Assembly: GCA_015499995.1 (NCBI GenBank)
Contig: JADNRV010000128.1
Span: 62,001-126,000 of the forward strand
From: Flammula alnicola
Taxonomy: Eukaryota > Basidiomycota > Agaricomycetes > Agaricales > Strophariaceae
Direction of reading: 5' to 3'
Length of the DNA: 64,000 nt
The notes beneath the pieces were generated by a model. It did not search any database. It had not been told where the DNA came from and saw nothing but the letters and a program-made list of their open reading frames with translations. Below are positions 9,475 to 21,800 of the stretch, one piece after another (positions within the stretch are counted from its first letter, which is position 1; each line of letters begins with the position of its first letter). Made by a program: the position numbers and the translations under genes.

Positions 9475-10971
9475 ATGCAAGCCATCCAGGTTCGTCTCCT
9501 ATTACAGCGTATTCAACAGAGTTTATAGCGATACGGTATAGTCCCACCTTTTCGCGGTTCGCGAGTACCTTAGCCCAGTAAGCACAGCAACCAATTGGCT
9601 ATGATCAGCTCACCGATCAGTGTTACAGGTCCTCAAAGAGAGCAAATTCAAGGAACACGGTCGTATCACACCTGGTGCGTCAACTTAATATGAAAATACA
9701 CGTCTTTTGATCATACCAATCCCCATTAGAGGAGTTCGTGGCCGCGGGCGACTTCTTGGTCTACAAGTTTCCTGTCTGGACATGGTATGCCACCATTTCT
9801 AACTCCCCTGTCTCCCATTTCTGACCAACTTGATTGTCCATAGGGAGAAGGGAGATGCGACGAAGACTAGGGATTTCCTGCCCGCGGACAAGCAATATCT
9901 CGTTACTCGTGGGGTTCCCTGTTTGCGTCGAGCCACCTCGCTGGCCTACACAGACGCGGACGAGGACGCGGAACGTCTGCTCTCCTTCGCAGACTCCTCC
10001 ACCCCGAGCGCAGACGGCGATGAATGGGTAGAAACACATGCAGGCCGCAAGGCATCCAACAACTCTGCAACGGATCACAGCCAAATTGCAGAGATCCCCG
10101 ATATAGACGGTCCAGGAGATGCAGAAGACCTTGCCGCGGGTATTGGCTCAATGTCCTTGGGTCAATCTCAGAAAGAGCCCGAGGTTATCGACTTGGATGA
10201 TATTCCTGACATGGAGGAAGACGATCTTGAGGACGGAGATGAGGCGACCGCTGCGCCCAAGAGCTCGGCGCCCGCAGCATCCAAAACAGTCCCTTCTGGG
10301 CTAGTCAGTGAACCAAGGTCGGTATTTTTATCCTACTATCTGACAAGATTGGTCTAAAGGCGCGTTGCAGTCCAGCTGAGGCGGCCAAAGGCAACCTTCT
10401 GCAAGTCCGCACATACGACGTGATGATCACGTACGATAAGTACTACCAAACTCCAAGAGTCTGGCTGATTGGCTATGATGAGGTGCGTTTCCTCTATCGA
10501 ACTCAAATTCACGATAACTCATACTTGTTGCGCGTTGTTATGTAGAACGGCACCCCACTCACGCCAACCCAGATATTCCAAGATATCTCAGCGGATCATG
10601 CGCACAAAACCGTCACCATCGAACCCTTCATCCACTCCACCTCCCTACAAGCCGCATCTGTGCACCCCTGCAAGCATGCTAGCGTGATGAAAAAAGTGAT
10701 CGAGCGCATGAACAACAGCGTCGTTGCGGAGCAGCTCGCACGTAAATCCCCGCCTCCAGGCTCGTCATCAGCGAAAGACGCCAAGGACGCATCGAAGAAG
10801 AAGTGGCCTTTCAGCAGGAAGGCGAGCGGGACAGGGAAGGAAGTGATTCCGCCGAATGTGGATGAGGAGGAGGTCGAGGGTATGCGTGTGGATTTCTACC
10901 TGGTGGTGTTCCTCAAGTTTATCGCGTCAATCGTGCCGACAATCGAAGTCGATTCAACCACATCGTTCTGA
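9475..10971 (+). CDS. ATG3: Autophagy-related E2-like enzyme Atg3
   Basis: Seven exons: 9475-9489, 9542-9577, 9629-9674, 9730-9784, 9844-10317, 10371-10482 and 10546-10971, giving about 387 residues. The E2-like enzyme transfers Atg8 from Atg7 to phosphatidylethanolamine during autophagosome formation. Family landmarks are in order: [40 protein letters not shown], the acidic flexible region ([14 protein letters not shown]), [20 protein letters not shown], and the catalytic HPC motif ([11 protein letters not shown], Cys at about 288). The C-terminal core ends [20 protein letters not shown]. An insert rich in Pro, Ser and Lys (about 50 residues) lies between the HPC motif and the final beta-helix segment; such inserts occur in fungal Atg3. 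The end is slightly divergent from the usual YDYTRHF. All splice phases agree. Confidence 0.93.
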
Positions 10972-11337
10972 TCTTTGAAGGAATCAGTCCTTCTAGGTGA
11001 CGGCTAAGGTTGATGGCGATGGATGCAGTTAGTTGCGCTGGTGATAAGTAATACCCTTCGGCGGCTGGCTACAAGTAATACGTGGTCCAATGGTGTATAT
11101 AGACGTGTAAATTGTCGCCCAGGATGTTTTGTATCTGTACTATATTTTCGACGCGTTTCATGTGGAGCCCTAGAAGAAGTAATTCTTGGAGGAAATCCAG
11201 ATCTCAAGGTCCACAAAAGAATTATTTATCATGTATTGATTGATCCTGTGTACAACGTGCAGAACTGGCGAGGCAAAAGCAAAGAATGACAATGATGAAC
11301 TCCACACCAGGAAGACCTACAAAATATGTAGAAGAGG

Positions 11338-13827
11338 TTATGAGGACTTGATCAAGTCGATTGCGCCCTCTGTGCCTGCGATCCTCTCAAGCTTGAACCT
11401 ATCGTACTTTGAGAACAACACCCGACATGTCACGTCTGACGCCTCTACTCCGTCGTCCAGGAAAGGGAAGGACAAGAACTCGGTGAAGTACTGTGGGTGG
11501 TCGGGCGGTCCGTAAAAGATGACATTGCGGCAGCCTCGGATTTTGTATCGCTTGAAAAAGTGGAATCGCTCGCTGACGAGCAGGAAGGATTTTTGGCCTT
11601 TGAAGAAGGCTTGTCTGGCGCGAGAGATGTCTTGGTTTGAGGAGTATCTGGAATGGAAATAGAAGGTCAGATTGAAGATATGAAGGTATCAGTAATGATG
11701 AGAACGTACTCGGAGAGAACGGTGAAAGTTACGCCAGACTGTTTTCTGAAGTGATTTTGCACACGGATGAAATCGAACGAGGAGGGGATGAAGACGACAG
11801 TGTTAGTGCTCTGCACAGCCGATTTCAGGACTGAAGGAAGTAGCTGATGGCGCGATATTAGAATGATGTGCCGTATCAACACGAGTATCAACACAAGGGT
11901 ATTGCACATACCTGTGTCGTGAAATGGTGGAAACGTTTCTCGGGCTCGTCAACTGGGCTAACACAGTCAAAGTGGATGAAGTTCTACGAAATCAGAAGTA
12001 AGACTAGTATCGACGATGATTTCGTAGAGTGGACTTACTTGATCGATTCCAGCCGGCACGTCGATAGGCGGCCATGACTTTTCCGTCCGAATCTTTCCTG
12101 CTACATTTTTCAAGGATGTATTGTATAGTGCTCGCGTTTCCGCTGTCTCGTATGCAGATAGCAAAATTGATTGACGAAGATATGCGGCACTATTCAATGC
12201 AATCAAGATAAGAAGAAGCGGATTAGTTCAACCAACTCACTGTCCGTCTAGATACCATGGCTTTATCCGCGAAAAATCAATATCGTGTGACTCTTTGGGA
12301 AGTTTGTTCATATGTGACATGACAAACTACGAGAATAAATTAATATGACAAGGTCGTAACAGAGATAGACAACCCACCTTGACGTGCTCCCAATTTTGCA
12401 TCGTTAGTGCGTCCATCTGATCAATCACAAGGACCTCTATCGAGGTCAGATAATCTGCGTTTCTGGAAGTAAAGGTCAGAGAAAGTACGGAGAAGCAGTA
12501 AAGTATACACACTTTTCCTTGTCTATCGACCGTCGCAGACCAAGGGGACTGGCAATGATGATATCACATCCATAGAAATCCGCGAACATCTTCACGGTTT
12601 TCCGCGTCATCTTCATTCCAACTCTGAAATTATCATCCACGTTTCCTTTGAAGGTGTCCACATGATCAGGTGGATATGTTCCAGGTTCTGCGGTAACAAG
12701 TTTGTCTACTACTCCTGCGGGTAGGCCGTATTCCGACAGGAATCGGGATTGGTTTTCGATTTGGAAGGTCGGAGATGGTGTATGTGAAGTGATGGCTCTG
12801 AACCAGTCGAGGGCAGAGGAACGGAAGGGGAGTAGGATGAGAACTGATGGCCGTGTGAACCCTTGGTCTTGGACGTCTTCGAGTGGGGGTGCATCTGGGT
12901 TGGCTTTTGCTGCACGAGTCAAACGCTCGTTGTTTTTGAGGACTCGACGACGTTTTCTACGCAGAAAAGGACCGTTTAGTTTGGTCGAAAACGTAAACGA
13001 GAGACGTATATTCACTTGTTAACGTGGTTTAGTGCGTGTAGGGCGATGGCTTCCCTCGTTGCCCTTTTCGTCGACAGCGAAGTAGAGGTGATGTATAGAT
13101 CTTTTCGGGTGGACAGACTTGAAAGAAGGTCGTTCTGTAATTCTGCCTGGTCTGTGGCAATATAGTCAGAATAATATTCATATGCTTGGAAGTTGACGTA
13201 CTTCGAGCTTGCTTTGCTTGCCTTGTCGTGAACGGGGTTTTGAGATTGTCCAGAATCTGATAACAGGGTGTAAGAAAACAATAAAATGACAGCAATAGAA
13301 ATAAGATTTACATCAATTTCCGACACACAAGCAGAGGTGCTTGCTTCTGAATTGGCAGGTACTGAGACAATGGCTGACCCCAGTTCGCCAACTTTCTCTC
13401 TTGAACTTATCCAGGACCGGCTTTCTACGGCTGTTTTTGATGATTCCGAGAGACAGGATGGGTTGACACCAAAATGCGTCTCATAGCCATCATTAGATGA
13501 GGTAGGTTCTGCAAATGCAAGTTCGAGTTAACTTCTCCACAATTAAAAAAACTCGGACGAACCTTCAGCATTACCATCTGCAGTCTCATCAACTTCCTCT
13601 TCCTGACCGTCTGTTTTGGACACAACAATCTCCTTTTCAACCTCGATGGCGACCGTGTTCTCCTTCTCCGAAGTAGTATTTGTGTCGGTAAATGAAATCG
13701 ACTTCCGTTTGTTCAGCTTTTCAGAAGGCACGAATTCTTCCTGTACTCTCTTCCGCTTTCCAATTTTCGTCGCAGAGACATTTAGAAGCGTAAGCAGCTT
13801 AGTTGTAACCGAATTTCCGTGATCCAT
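11338..13827 (-). CDS. UTP25: U3 snoRNA-associated protein UTP25
   Basis: About eleven exons run from ATG 13827 to the stop at 11338. Product: Utp25/DEF, a DEAD-box-like (inactive helicase) SSU-processome factor needed for 18S rRNA maturation in the nucleolus. The N-terminus is acidic and basic low complexity. Conserved segments include YETHFG, IALHALNHVNKKRRRVLKNN, FTRPSVLILLPFRSSALDWF, RKTVKMFADFYGCDIIIASP, VLVIDQMDALTMQNWEHV, LPKESHDIDFSRIKPWYLDG, RQSILLSAYETAETR and GCRNVIFYGPPDHPQYFTEF. Well-determined exon limits include 13827-13563, 12956-12513, 12462-12378, 12326-12241, 12189-12039, 11983-11912, 11843-11710 and 11647-11338. One intron near 13257-13328 is uncertain: the obvious acceptor at 13257 only keeps frame if the donor is GTGTGT at 13328. 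The gene is divergent from TOP3. Confidence 0.9.
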
Positions 13828-14088
13828 TAGCAGGGAAATGGCTAAGGGGGTTACAAAGTTATCTGCGAGAATATGATGTCTCCCTCAAAAATGCAAGGCT
13901 ATTGCACAATACGCCCAAATATCGATCGCGTTGGCTCAGTCACGTCCGAAACGCGACGCGGATCTCGTTGACACTGCATTGACAAAAGTTCCCAATATTT
14001 GTTTGTTGCCTTTACCCTTGATTTTCTCGTTCTTTTTGCTTGCGCAAAACAAACTATATCATCAAGCTTAAACCCTTTGGAGGCACCC
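13828..14088. promoter_or_regulatory. Divergent promoter UTP25 / TOP3
   Basis: The 261 bp between the two start codons must hold both promoters. No TATA box or repeated regulatory motif was recognised. Confidence 0.6.
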
Positions 14089-17000
14089 ATGAGAGTGTTG
14101 TGTGTCGCCGAAAAACCCTCAATTTCGAAAGCCATTTCACAAATCCTTTCCGGTGGCCAATTTACAACAGTACGTGTAAATGGTCGTTATCACCATCGAT
14201 CGTGCTAAAAACTCTCCTTTAAAGACAAACACGGCATCCAAATTCATCAAGAACTACGAATTTGACTACCCCCAAACCCGAGCTTTCTTCACAGTTACGT
14301 GTGTGTCGGGACATCTCAATGCCCAGGACTTCTATGACACACATCGGAAATGGAACTCTTGTGATGCATTTGAGCTCTTTGATGCCCCTGTAGAAACAAC
14401 GGTTGCTTCCGATAAGAAGGCAATTGAACAGAACCTTTTGACGCAGGCCCGCCGAGCAGATGTACTTATGATATGGACAGATTGTGACAGAGAAGGGGAA
14501 CATATAGGGATGGAGATAGCCAAAGTGTGCCGGAGGGCTAATGCCAACATCCGCATTAAACGAGCCAGGTTCAGTGCTATCATCGCTCAGTATGTTATAT
14601 TCTCGAAGTTTAAAGGGGAAGTTTCGCTGAGCTTGGGAAAGACAGATTCACAACGCGGCTCAGAACCCAGGCGAGTTGGATAAACGACAGGCAGACGCAG
14701 TTGAAGCTCGGATGATCCTTGATTTGAAGGTTGGAGCTGCATTTACGAGACTACAAACGATGGTCCTACAGGGGCGTGTGCAACGAATAGCGGATGAGAA
14801 GAGCGTGGTCTCCTACGGTCAGTCTTCACATGCACTTTCAATTGACTTGCTCAACGGGTCATATCCAGGTCCATGCCAATTTCCAACCCTCGGGTTTGTC
14901 GTCCAACGATATAGCCTGGTCAAAAACTTCACATCAGAACAATTCTGGTATATCTACCTTTCATTAACGAGACAGACACCGTCGCAAGGCAATGAAGAAA
15001 CGAAATTCAACTGGAAACGCAATCATCTTTTTGATCAAGTCGTAGTGGCGAACCTGTTCTCGCGGATGGGCAATTCCTTGGCCGTTGTCACGAAAGTAAC
15101 TAACAAGACAACGAAGAAATGGTATGGAACATGCCCAAAACTTTATCTCGGACTCTTGTATAATTTCAAACTTTAGGAAACCGCTCCCTCTTACGACAGT
15201 TGAGCTACAGAAAGCTGGATCGAGATTGTTGCGACTGGCTCCAAAGAAGGTTCTAGACGTGCGTTTGGCAATCTCACAAAAGCTACACTTTCGATGACGA
15301 TTAGACCAGGTGGCTGAAAAGCTCTATCAACAAGGCTTTCTTTCTTATCCACGCACTGAAACCGACGAATTTGATCCCCAATTCGACCACATGTCGTTGA
15401 TAGCTAAACAAACTGTCGACCCTGCCTGGGGTGCATTCGCTACTTCGTTGGTATCTTATTGTTTACTTTCTGATGATCTATTAATCTGAAACGACCTATC
15501 ATAACAGACTGCAACAAGGAGGCTTCAACGTTCCTCGCAAGGGCAAGAACAATGACAAAGCTCATCCACCGATCCATCCCACCGCACATGCTAACAATCT
15601 AGCTGGCGATGAGAAGAGGGTATATGAATACATCACGCGGCGATATCTGGCGTGCTGTTCCAAAGATGCAGAAGGCTGGCAGACGACAGTCGATGTCGTT
15701 TGCGGAGGGGAAGACTTCTCTGCGACCGGTCTGCAGTTTTTTGTTTTTTTGGTTGTTGCTCGTGCTACGGTGTTCTGATGACTTTTCTTTCGTAGGGTTG
15801 GTCGTAAAGGAGAAAAACTATCTCAACGTTTACATCTATGATAAGTGGACTGGTCACACTGTGCCGGATTTCCAAGAAGGAGAGGAGTTTGAACCGACGC
15901 TATGCGAAATCCGGCAAGGAGAGACGTCGAAGCCCAACTACCTGACCGAAGCTGACCTCGTCACCCTCATGGACAAGAACGGCATCGGTTCGTGTATTTT
16001 CAACAATATCTTTGCATGCTGAGATTAATATTGAATTTAGGCACGGATGCAACTATCGCACAACATATCCAGACGATCATAGATCGCGACTACGTGATTG
16101 AGCGCATGGAAGGAGCTATCAAGTATCTCGTCCCTTCCACACTTGGAATTGGCCTGATTGAAGGATACAACCAAATCGGTCTTGCGAAGAACGTCAGCAA
16201 ACCGCAGCTGCGTCGCGAGGTTCGCTCCTTCTCTTGTTCTTTACTTCTAAAATTTTCCGTCTCAATGCGCTGCCCTCTTTTGTAGACAGAACGAAGGATG
16301 GTCCAAGTATGTCAGGGCACGACGTCGAAGAATGACATGCTGGTGCAGAGTCTTAACCAGTACAAGGATATGTTCATCATCGTAAGGAGGGAGTTTGAGA
16401 GAGTCACTTCTGTAAGTACACATGTACTTTAATTTTCTATGTGTGGTTTACTTATGGGTGTGGTAGAGCGTGGTACGGTATCTTTCGGGTGTAGGAAATG
16501 GTCAGAATGCTCAAGGTGGTGCTGGACATGGGCCTGGAGGAGGCGGAGCTGGTGGTGGCGGAGCTGGTGGTGGCGGTGGCGGAGCTGGTGGTGGTGGTGG
16601 CGGAGCTGGTGGTGGTGGTGGCGGCCGCGGAGGTGGAGATGGCGGAGGTGCAGGTGCGAGAGGGCGCGGAGTCGCCCGTGGATGCGGTGCGACCAGAGGC
16701 GCGCGCGGAGATGCACCCGCAGGTCATGGTCGTGGTCGTGGTCGTGGTCGAGGAGGCGCACCTAGCTCTGGGGCGATCATTTCCCTTGTAGACTCGGATG
16801 ATGGTAAGTAAATGTTAATATCGGTTGTCCTCGTCTCATTACATATTTATCCTCTAGACATCGATATGGCGCCAGTGTCTCGTGCTACGACAGCTGCGGC
16901 ATCCTCTCGACGGGCTGGGCCTTTGGGAACGACGACGACAAATACCACCCAATCAAGGCCATCGATATCGGCCTCCTCTTTATCAACGTCCTCGACGGCT

Positions 17001-18301
17001 GTGGCCTCGACCTTGCGGCAAACAGCGCCTCTTTACGTCTCTCCTACGTGGCAAGCTGGCCCTGCCGCTGCTGCTTCGAGCTCGTCTACAAATCCTGTTT
17101 CAAAAAGGGCGGAGTATAATACCGGCAATGCAACGGCCGATGACGATGTCCAGTGTGAATGTAAGATACCGGCTGTTCAGAGGACTGTGATAAGGGAGAC
17201 AGCAACGAAGGGAAAGAAATTCTGGACGTGCGAAACGCGTTCATGTGGATTCTTCCAGTGGGTCGAGAATGCTCCTCCAAATTCGTCGCGAGGGGTTTCC
17301 AACAGTCTTCCTGCAAAACGCTCCTATTCGACAGTCAGTCCCGTTTCTTTCTTCATTCAACGTATCCACGCCTAATGAGACGCCTTGTAGACACGAGACA
17401 CGCCGCCGACTGCAACTGGCGACATGCGGAAGTGCAAATGCAACGAGGATGGGATCTTGCACACTACCCACAAAGAGGGACCCAACCAGGGCCGGAAGTT
17501 TTGGAAATGCCGGAAGGCCGACCATGCTTCGTGCGGGTTCTTTGAGTGGGATGATGAGCCTCCGCGAACAGGTGGAAATTTCGGTCAGGGTGGTAATGGT
17601 GCATCTTCGCGATCGCAGTCGTTCAATAATACCTCCGGCTCTGCGAGATGTTTCAAGGTGCATTTATCTTGATTACTGTGTCCTGTCCGTCTTCCTTGTG
17701 CTTACGGGTCCCTGCTAGTGCAATGAAGAAGGACATTTCTCGAATGGTACCCATGTTTCTTTTCTGTTTAGCAATATCGCGGACCCAAACCTATGAACCT
17801 CTTATTCTTAGCATGTCCGAACGATGATGCCTCGAGCAGTAAACGGTCTAGAAGTATCGGTACCAGCGCAAACGACAAGGCTGCTAGTGCCACATGCTTC
17901 AAGTGTCAACAGCCTGGACATTACAGTTCTTGTTCGTCGCATTGGATTATTCGGTCTATCTTCATGACTGACCTGTTCTGCTCGTTAGCTTGTCCCAATG
18001 GTGGTTCTTCCAACTCCGCGCCTAAAACCTTTGGTAATGCCGCGAGTTCTGACGAATGCTATAAATGTGGCAAAAAGGGCCATTGGAGTACAAGTACATT
18101 AGTTTCTTCTCATGACCCTTTAAGCTCGCGGCTGACAAACCGTTCGCAGATTGTCCACAAGATGGTGGTGGTAGTGGCTTCTCGGCGAAGAGATCCTATT
18201 CCTCCAACTCGGGATCCTCAAAGCGGGGAAGAGGAGGTACCAGAGGTAAACGCGGAAGAGGAGGGAAGAAATCAAAATTCGGAGCGGCTGATGGGTATTA
18301 G
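14089..18301 (+). CDS. TOP3: DNA topoisomerase III
   Basis: Seventeen exons, all in phase, give about 1,098 residues. This type IA topoisomerase relaxes negative supercoils and, with RecQ helicase and Rmi1, dissolves recombination intermediates. Toprim domain: MRVLCVAEKPSISKAISQIL and IWTDCDREGEHIG. Active site: SYPRTET with the catalytic Tyr at about 332. Later core motifs are HPPIHPT and MDKNGIGTDATIAQHI. After the core comes a Gly-rich/RGG-like tract (about residues 610-700). Two GRF zinc fingers follow (CECKIPAV...CGFFQW; CKCNEDG...CGFFEW), then three CCHC knuckles (CFKCNEEGHFSNAC, CFKCQQPGHYSSSC, CYKCGKKGHWSTNC) and a basic tail. Exons: 14089-14169, 14225-14589, 14642-14817, 14869-15121, 15177-15258, 15310-15446, 15508-15728, 15796-15987, 16041-16219, 16286-16411, 16467-16803, 16858-17333, 17391-17657, 17719-17746, 17812-17931, 17989-18093, 18150-18301. 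The exon 6 donor (GTTGGT) is weak. Confidence 0.93.
16536..16640 (+). repeat. Gly-coding GGNGGN repeat inside TOP3
   Basis: Iterations of GGTGGTGGCGGAGCT-type units encode Gly-Gly-Gly-Gly-Ala stretches within TOP3 exon 11. It is a coding minisatellite that probably varies in length between strains. Confidence 0.7.
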
Positions 18302-18852
18302 GCAAGGTCTGAAGGATCATTTCTTTATTTTTTTTTCATCCTCTTGACTTGCACACTAGATTAATTTCTTCGGGACTGTACAATAACTATTGCTAATTAC
18401 TCATCAACTGTGGTTACCGTCCGCTGAGACACGCTAGACTGACGCACACCGTCGAGCTATCCAGTGTTTTCTTCCCAAAAAATAGATCTACTGTATGTTA
18501 TTTTTCGTATTCCCGTCCTCTTTCTCGTTAAAAGATGCAGTGAAGCTCTGTAAGACTGCCTCTTACTCAATATTTTGTGCAGCTTTCCAGATACTGCTGA
18601 CGTCGTTGGTCCCTATGCCACGTATCCATTCAACTTCAGGGTTGGTGTAGTTCGATTTAACAAATGCAGATTTGTATCCTCAAAATAAAGATTTTAAACT
18701 TGCATTTTTTGATGAGACGAAAGCAACATCAGGGGATTAAAATTAAATAAGAAACAGAACAGGACGACTAAAGAACAACACAATATGAATATCTTTGCAA
18801 AGTTTGAGAATCTCCGCAGAATGCGAGAACAGAGGTCCACAAAGGACACTCT
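18302..18852. other. Convergent 3' intergenic region
   Basis: The region lies between the TOP3 stop and the SF3B3 stop on the other strand. It is AT-rich in parts, with no gene or repeat recognised; it should hold both 3' UTRs and poly(A) sites. Confidence 0.5.
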
Positions 18853-21800
18853 CTAGAACCCACTCGCCGTCACCCTCAACTGCTCCAACTTCTTCAAAAC
18901 CTCGCCTACGGTTCTGTCCAACTCGCCTGCGATAGCTTGCTGCTTCGTGCCTGGTAACCGAGCGTAGGTCTCGCACAAATCGCCGTCCACAACTGCCTTG
19001 ACGGGCACATAATATCCACGCCAGCTCAGCTGATCTCGCCCGACCAAACTGGACTGCTCCGTCCGCATATGCTGCTCCAGCGTCGATATGAAATCAACAT
19101 CTTCCTTGGACACAAACGGAACGAGGATACCAATCGTTCCATGCAGGCCCGTGTACAAGAGAACTTCCCGCCCACCAGCAACGAGCGACACTTTGTGGAT
19201 AGACGTCACAAGGTCGCCAACGTGGAAATGCGCAAGCAGCTTGGTTTTGTGTGGCGCGCCCATGAGGACGCCCTTTTCGTGCAGTATTCCGGCGCCTGTG
19301 GGGTCGTCATCAACCTGATCAGATATTTTCGGGTCGAGTCGGTTGACAAAGACGTTTCCGAAGCGATCACCGGCAACGATGGTATTGTAATCTACCATCG
19401 CCATGGCGGATATCCAGCGTGGCTGAGAGTCGTCTGCGAAAGTGAGCAGTCGATTTTCTGGCGCCTTATAGACAGCAAATTGGACGGATTCTTGCATGTC
19501 TCCAACAATGATGCGCGATCCTTGTGTTGCAAGGGAAATAATAGCGGTTGTGAAGGTCTAGGAAAAGAGTAAAGGTCAATGAATATTTTCAGATAGAGGA
19601 GATGCAAGAAAACCGCACCTTATTTTCAACCTTTCGAAGTAACTTCTTCTTGCCAATGTCGTAGATTCTCAGAGCCTTTCCAACGCCAGCAACGAGACGA
19701 CCTTGGAATGCTAATAACGCCAAAGGAACATCATCGACTTCGGTCTAAGGTAACAACAGATCAATCACTCATAACTACGAAAAAGAGGGATAAAATGACG
19801 AACCTTATGCTGGAACTCCAAACCCGCCCCATCATCCGTAAACTTGTATGTCCGCAAGTAGCCACTCGTGCACGACCGCGGAGATATAAGCGTATCAGCA
19901 GCCGTACCAACGACTAAATGAAGTTCGCCGCCACGCACGGCGAAAGGGACGACAGCTAGCGAAAACGCCGCCTCGTTGTCTTCCAAGTCGATGACGCTGA
20001 GTGTTTTTCCTTCTACAGGGTCGATGACGCGGATGCAAGACCCCCATGTGCCTGCAGGTGCTTTAGGCCGTCCGAAGACCTCTGGTGGAAGGTTGACAAC
20101 TTCCTCGTCGATCTTTTTTCCTTGTTGGCGCTGAATGGCAATAGTTTAAGAAAATGCATCCGAAAGCGATGAGTGAGAGAACATATACTTACCAGTTCTT
20201 GGAGCTTTTTTGCTGTAGCATCCTCGCCCATAACTCGATGGTCGCCCTCGATCATGTAGAAATAGTTGTTCGTTGGATGCGTAATAAATTTGCGAGGCGT
20301 ATATGAAAGAGGGATCGAATCTTGCTTCAGTTTCATGCCTAGCTTCGGCACTTGGAATATGCTGAATGCGGATCGCGAAAAAAAAAATCAACACTTGACC
20401 CACGATAACTAGACATCAAAGACATACCGAAGAACACTTCCAGCAATGCCAATCAGCCCTTCAGGACTCAACTCAGCAGAGAAGCTCCAAGCATAGTCCA
20501 GATTGTCATAAATCAGCGGCGTAAAGTGCATGAGATTCTGGTGTGTGTAATTCAGCCACGACCGTGATGACAGAGCGAGTATTGCAGGGTTTCGCTGGAT
20601 TTGCACACGGATGAGCTTTACAGGCCGCGTTCCCAGGAATCTGCATCAAGCGTATGGATGCTCAGCTTATCGGCGTAAAATAACACCGAATAGGCGACAT
20701 ACCGAGTTCGTGTATCCGTCAGTTGTCCGTTGATAGGATCCAGGACTGTACGCAAGAGAACACCATTTTGGAGACCGATGTTGACAAACATCGTTGGTTG
20801 GGCTTTGTTGATGCTCGCGTCGAGCATATCGGCGATACAGATGGACGAAGGAGGCGCAGTCAAAGCTTGAAGACTGATGGTATCGAGAGTACTCTCTGGG
20901 TCTAAAGAGATGATTCGGACAGTTTGGTCTTCGCAGCCAACAGCCTGAAAACGAATGGATTGTGAGTTAATAATGAAAGACAGATAAAATGAATTGGCGT
21001 ACCAAATAAGGCGTCCGCTGTCGACCTTCCGGAACCTCCGCAATGCTCAGCGCGAGCACCGTGCTTCCCATCGCCTTCCGATCCTGATACTCGTTCAACT
21101 GCCCGTCTAAGTCGAGCTCAAAGTACACCAGCTCCGCCGAACTCAGCGCCACCACCACTTGTCGCTTATTCGTCGTCGCGCAGACGATCGTCTTGCCTTG
21201 GGGCACCCTCCACTCATTAACACGTCTGTCCGCAAGCACATGTCGGATTCCTTGAGGATGCACTTGCAACAGCGCATCAGCACCGATTTGTTGTACCGCT
21301 AGTGTCGGAGCGGCAGAAAGGAACCCGGTGTCTTGAACTTCTTCGATGGTCTCCCCAATGGAGAGCACCAGTGTACCATTGACGAACGAGAGGATGATGT
21401 ACGAGTCGTACGGATCTGCACAATGTCAGCAAGTCGGAAAAGTACAAGAACGTGATAAACGTACCGTCTTCCGTCCGTTTCGTCGTCCAAACAGCATTGG
21501 GAATACCAGGAAGGTCAGAACTCACAGACTCCTCTACTTCGAGACCGTGCCGCAGCGTCCGAAACGTACTGCGCGCACCTCGACCGCAAGCTGTAAATAT
21601 TTGCGGGGTGTCGGAGTTTGGTAAGAGGTTCAACACTTTGGAATCGATAATAGGGTCCAGAGACTCTAATTCATCAGCGACGACCAAGTTCTCTAGAGGT
21701 CGTGGCCGGAAGAAGGCTCGAGGCAAAGGAACAGTGGGGTCAGCCATACCAAACGAAGGATATGATGTAGAACTGAATTCAGGTTCGTTGTCATCGTCGC

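Noticed and set aside
16429..16791. Minus- and alternate-frame ORFs rich in His or Trp/Arg over the TOP3 Gly tract
   Set aside because: They are by-products of the GGN repeat; the Gly-rich frame is the one joined in phase to the topoisomerase core and the GRF fingers.
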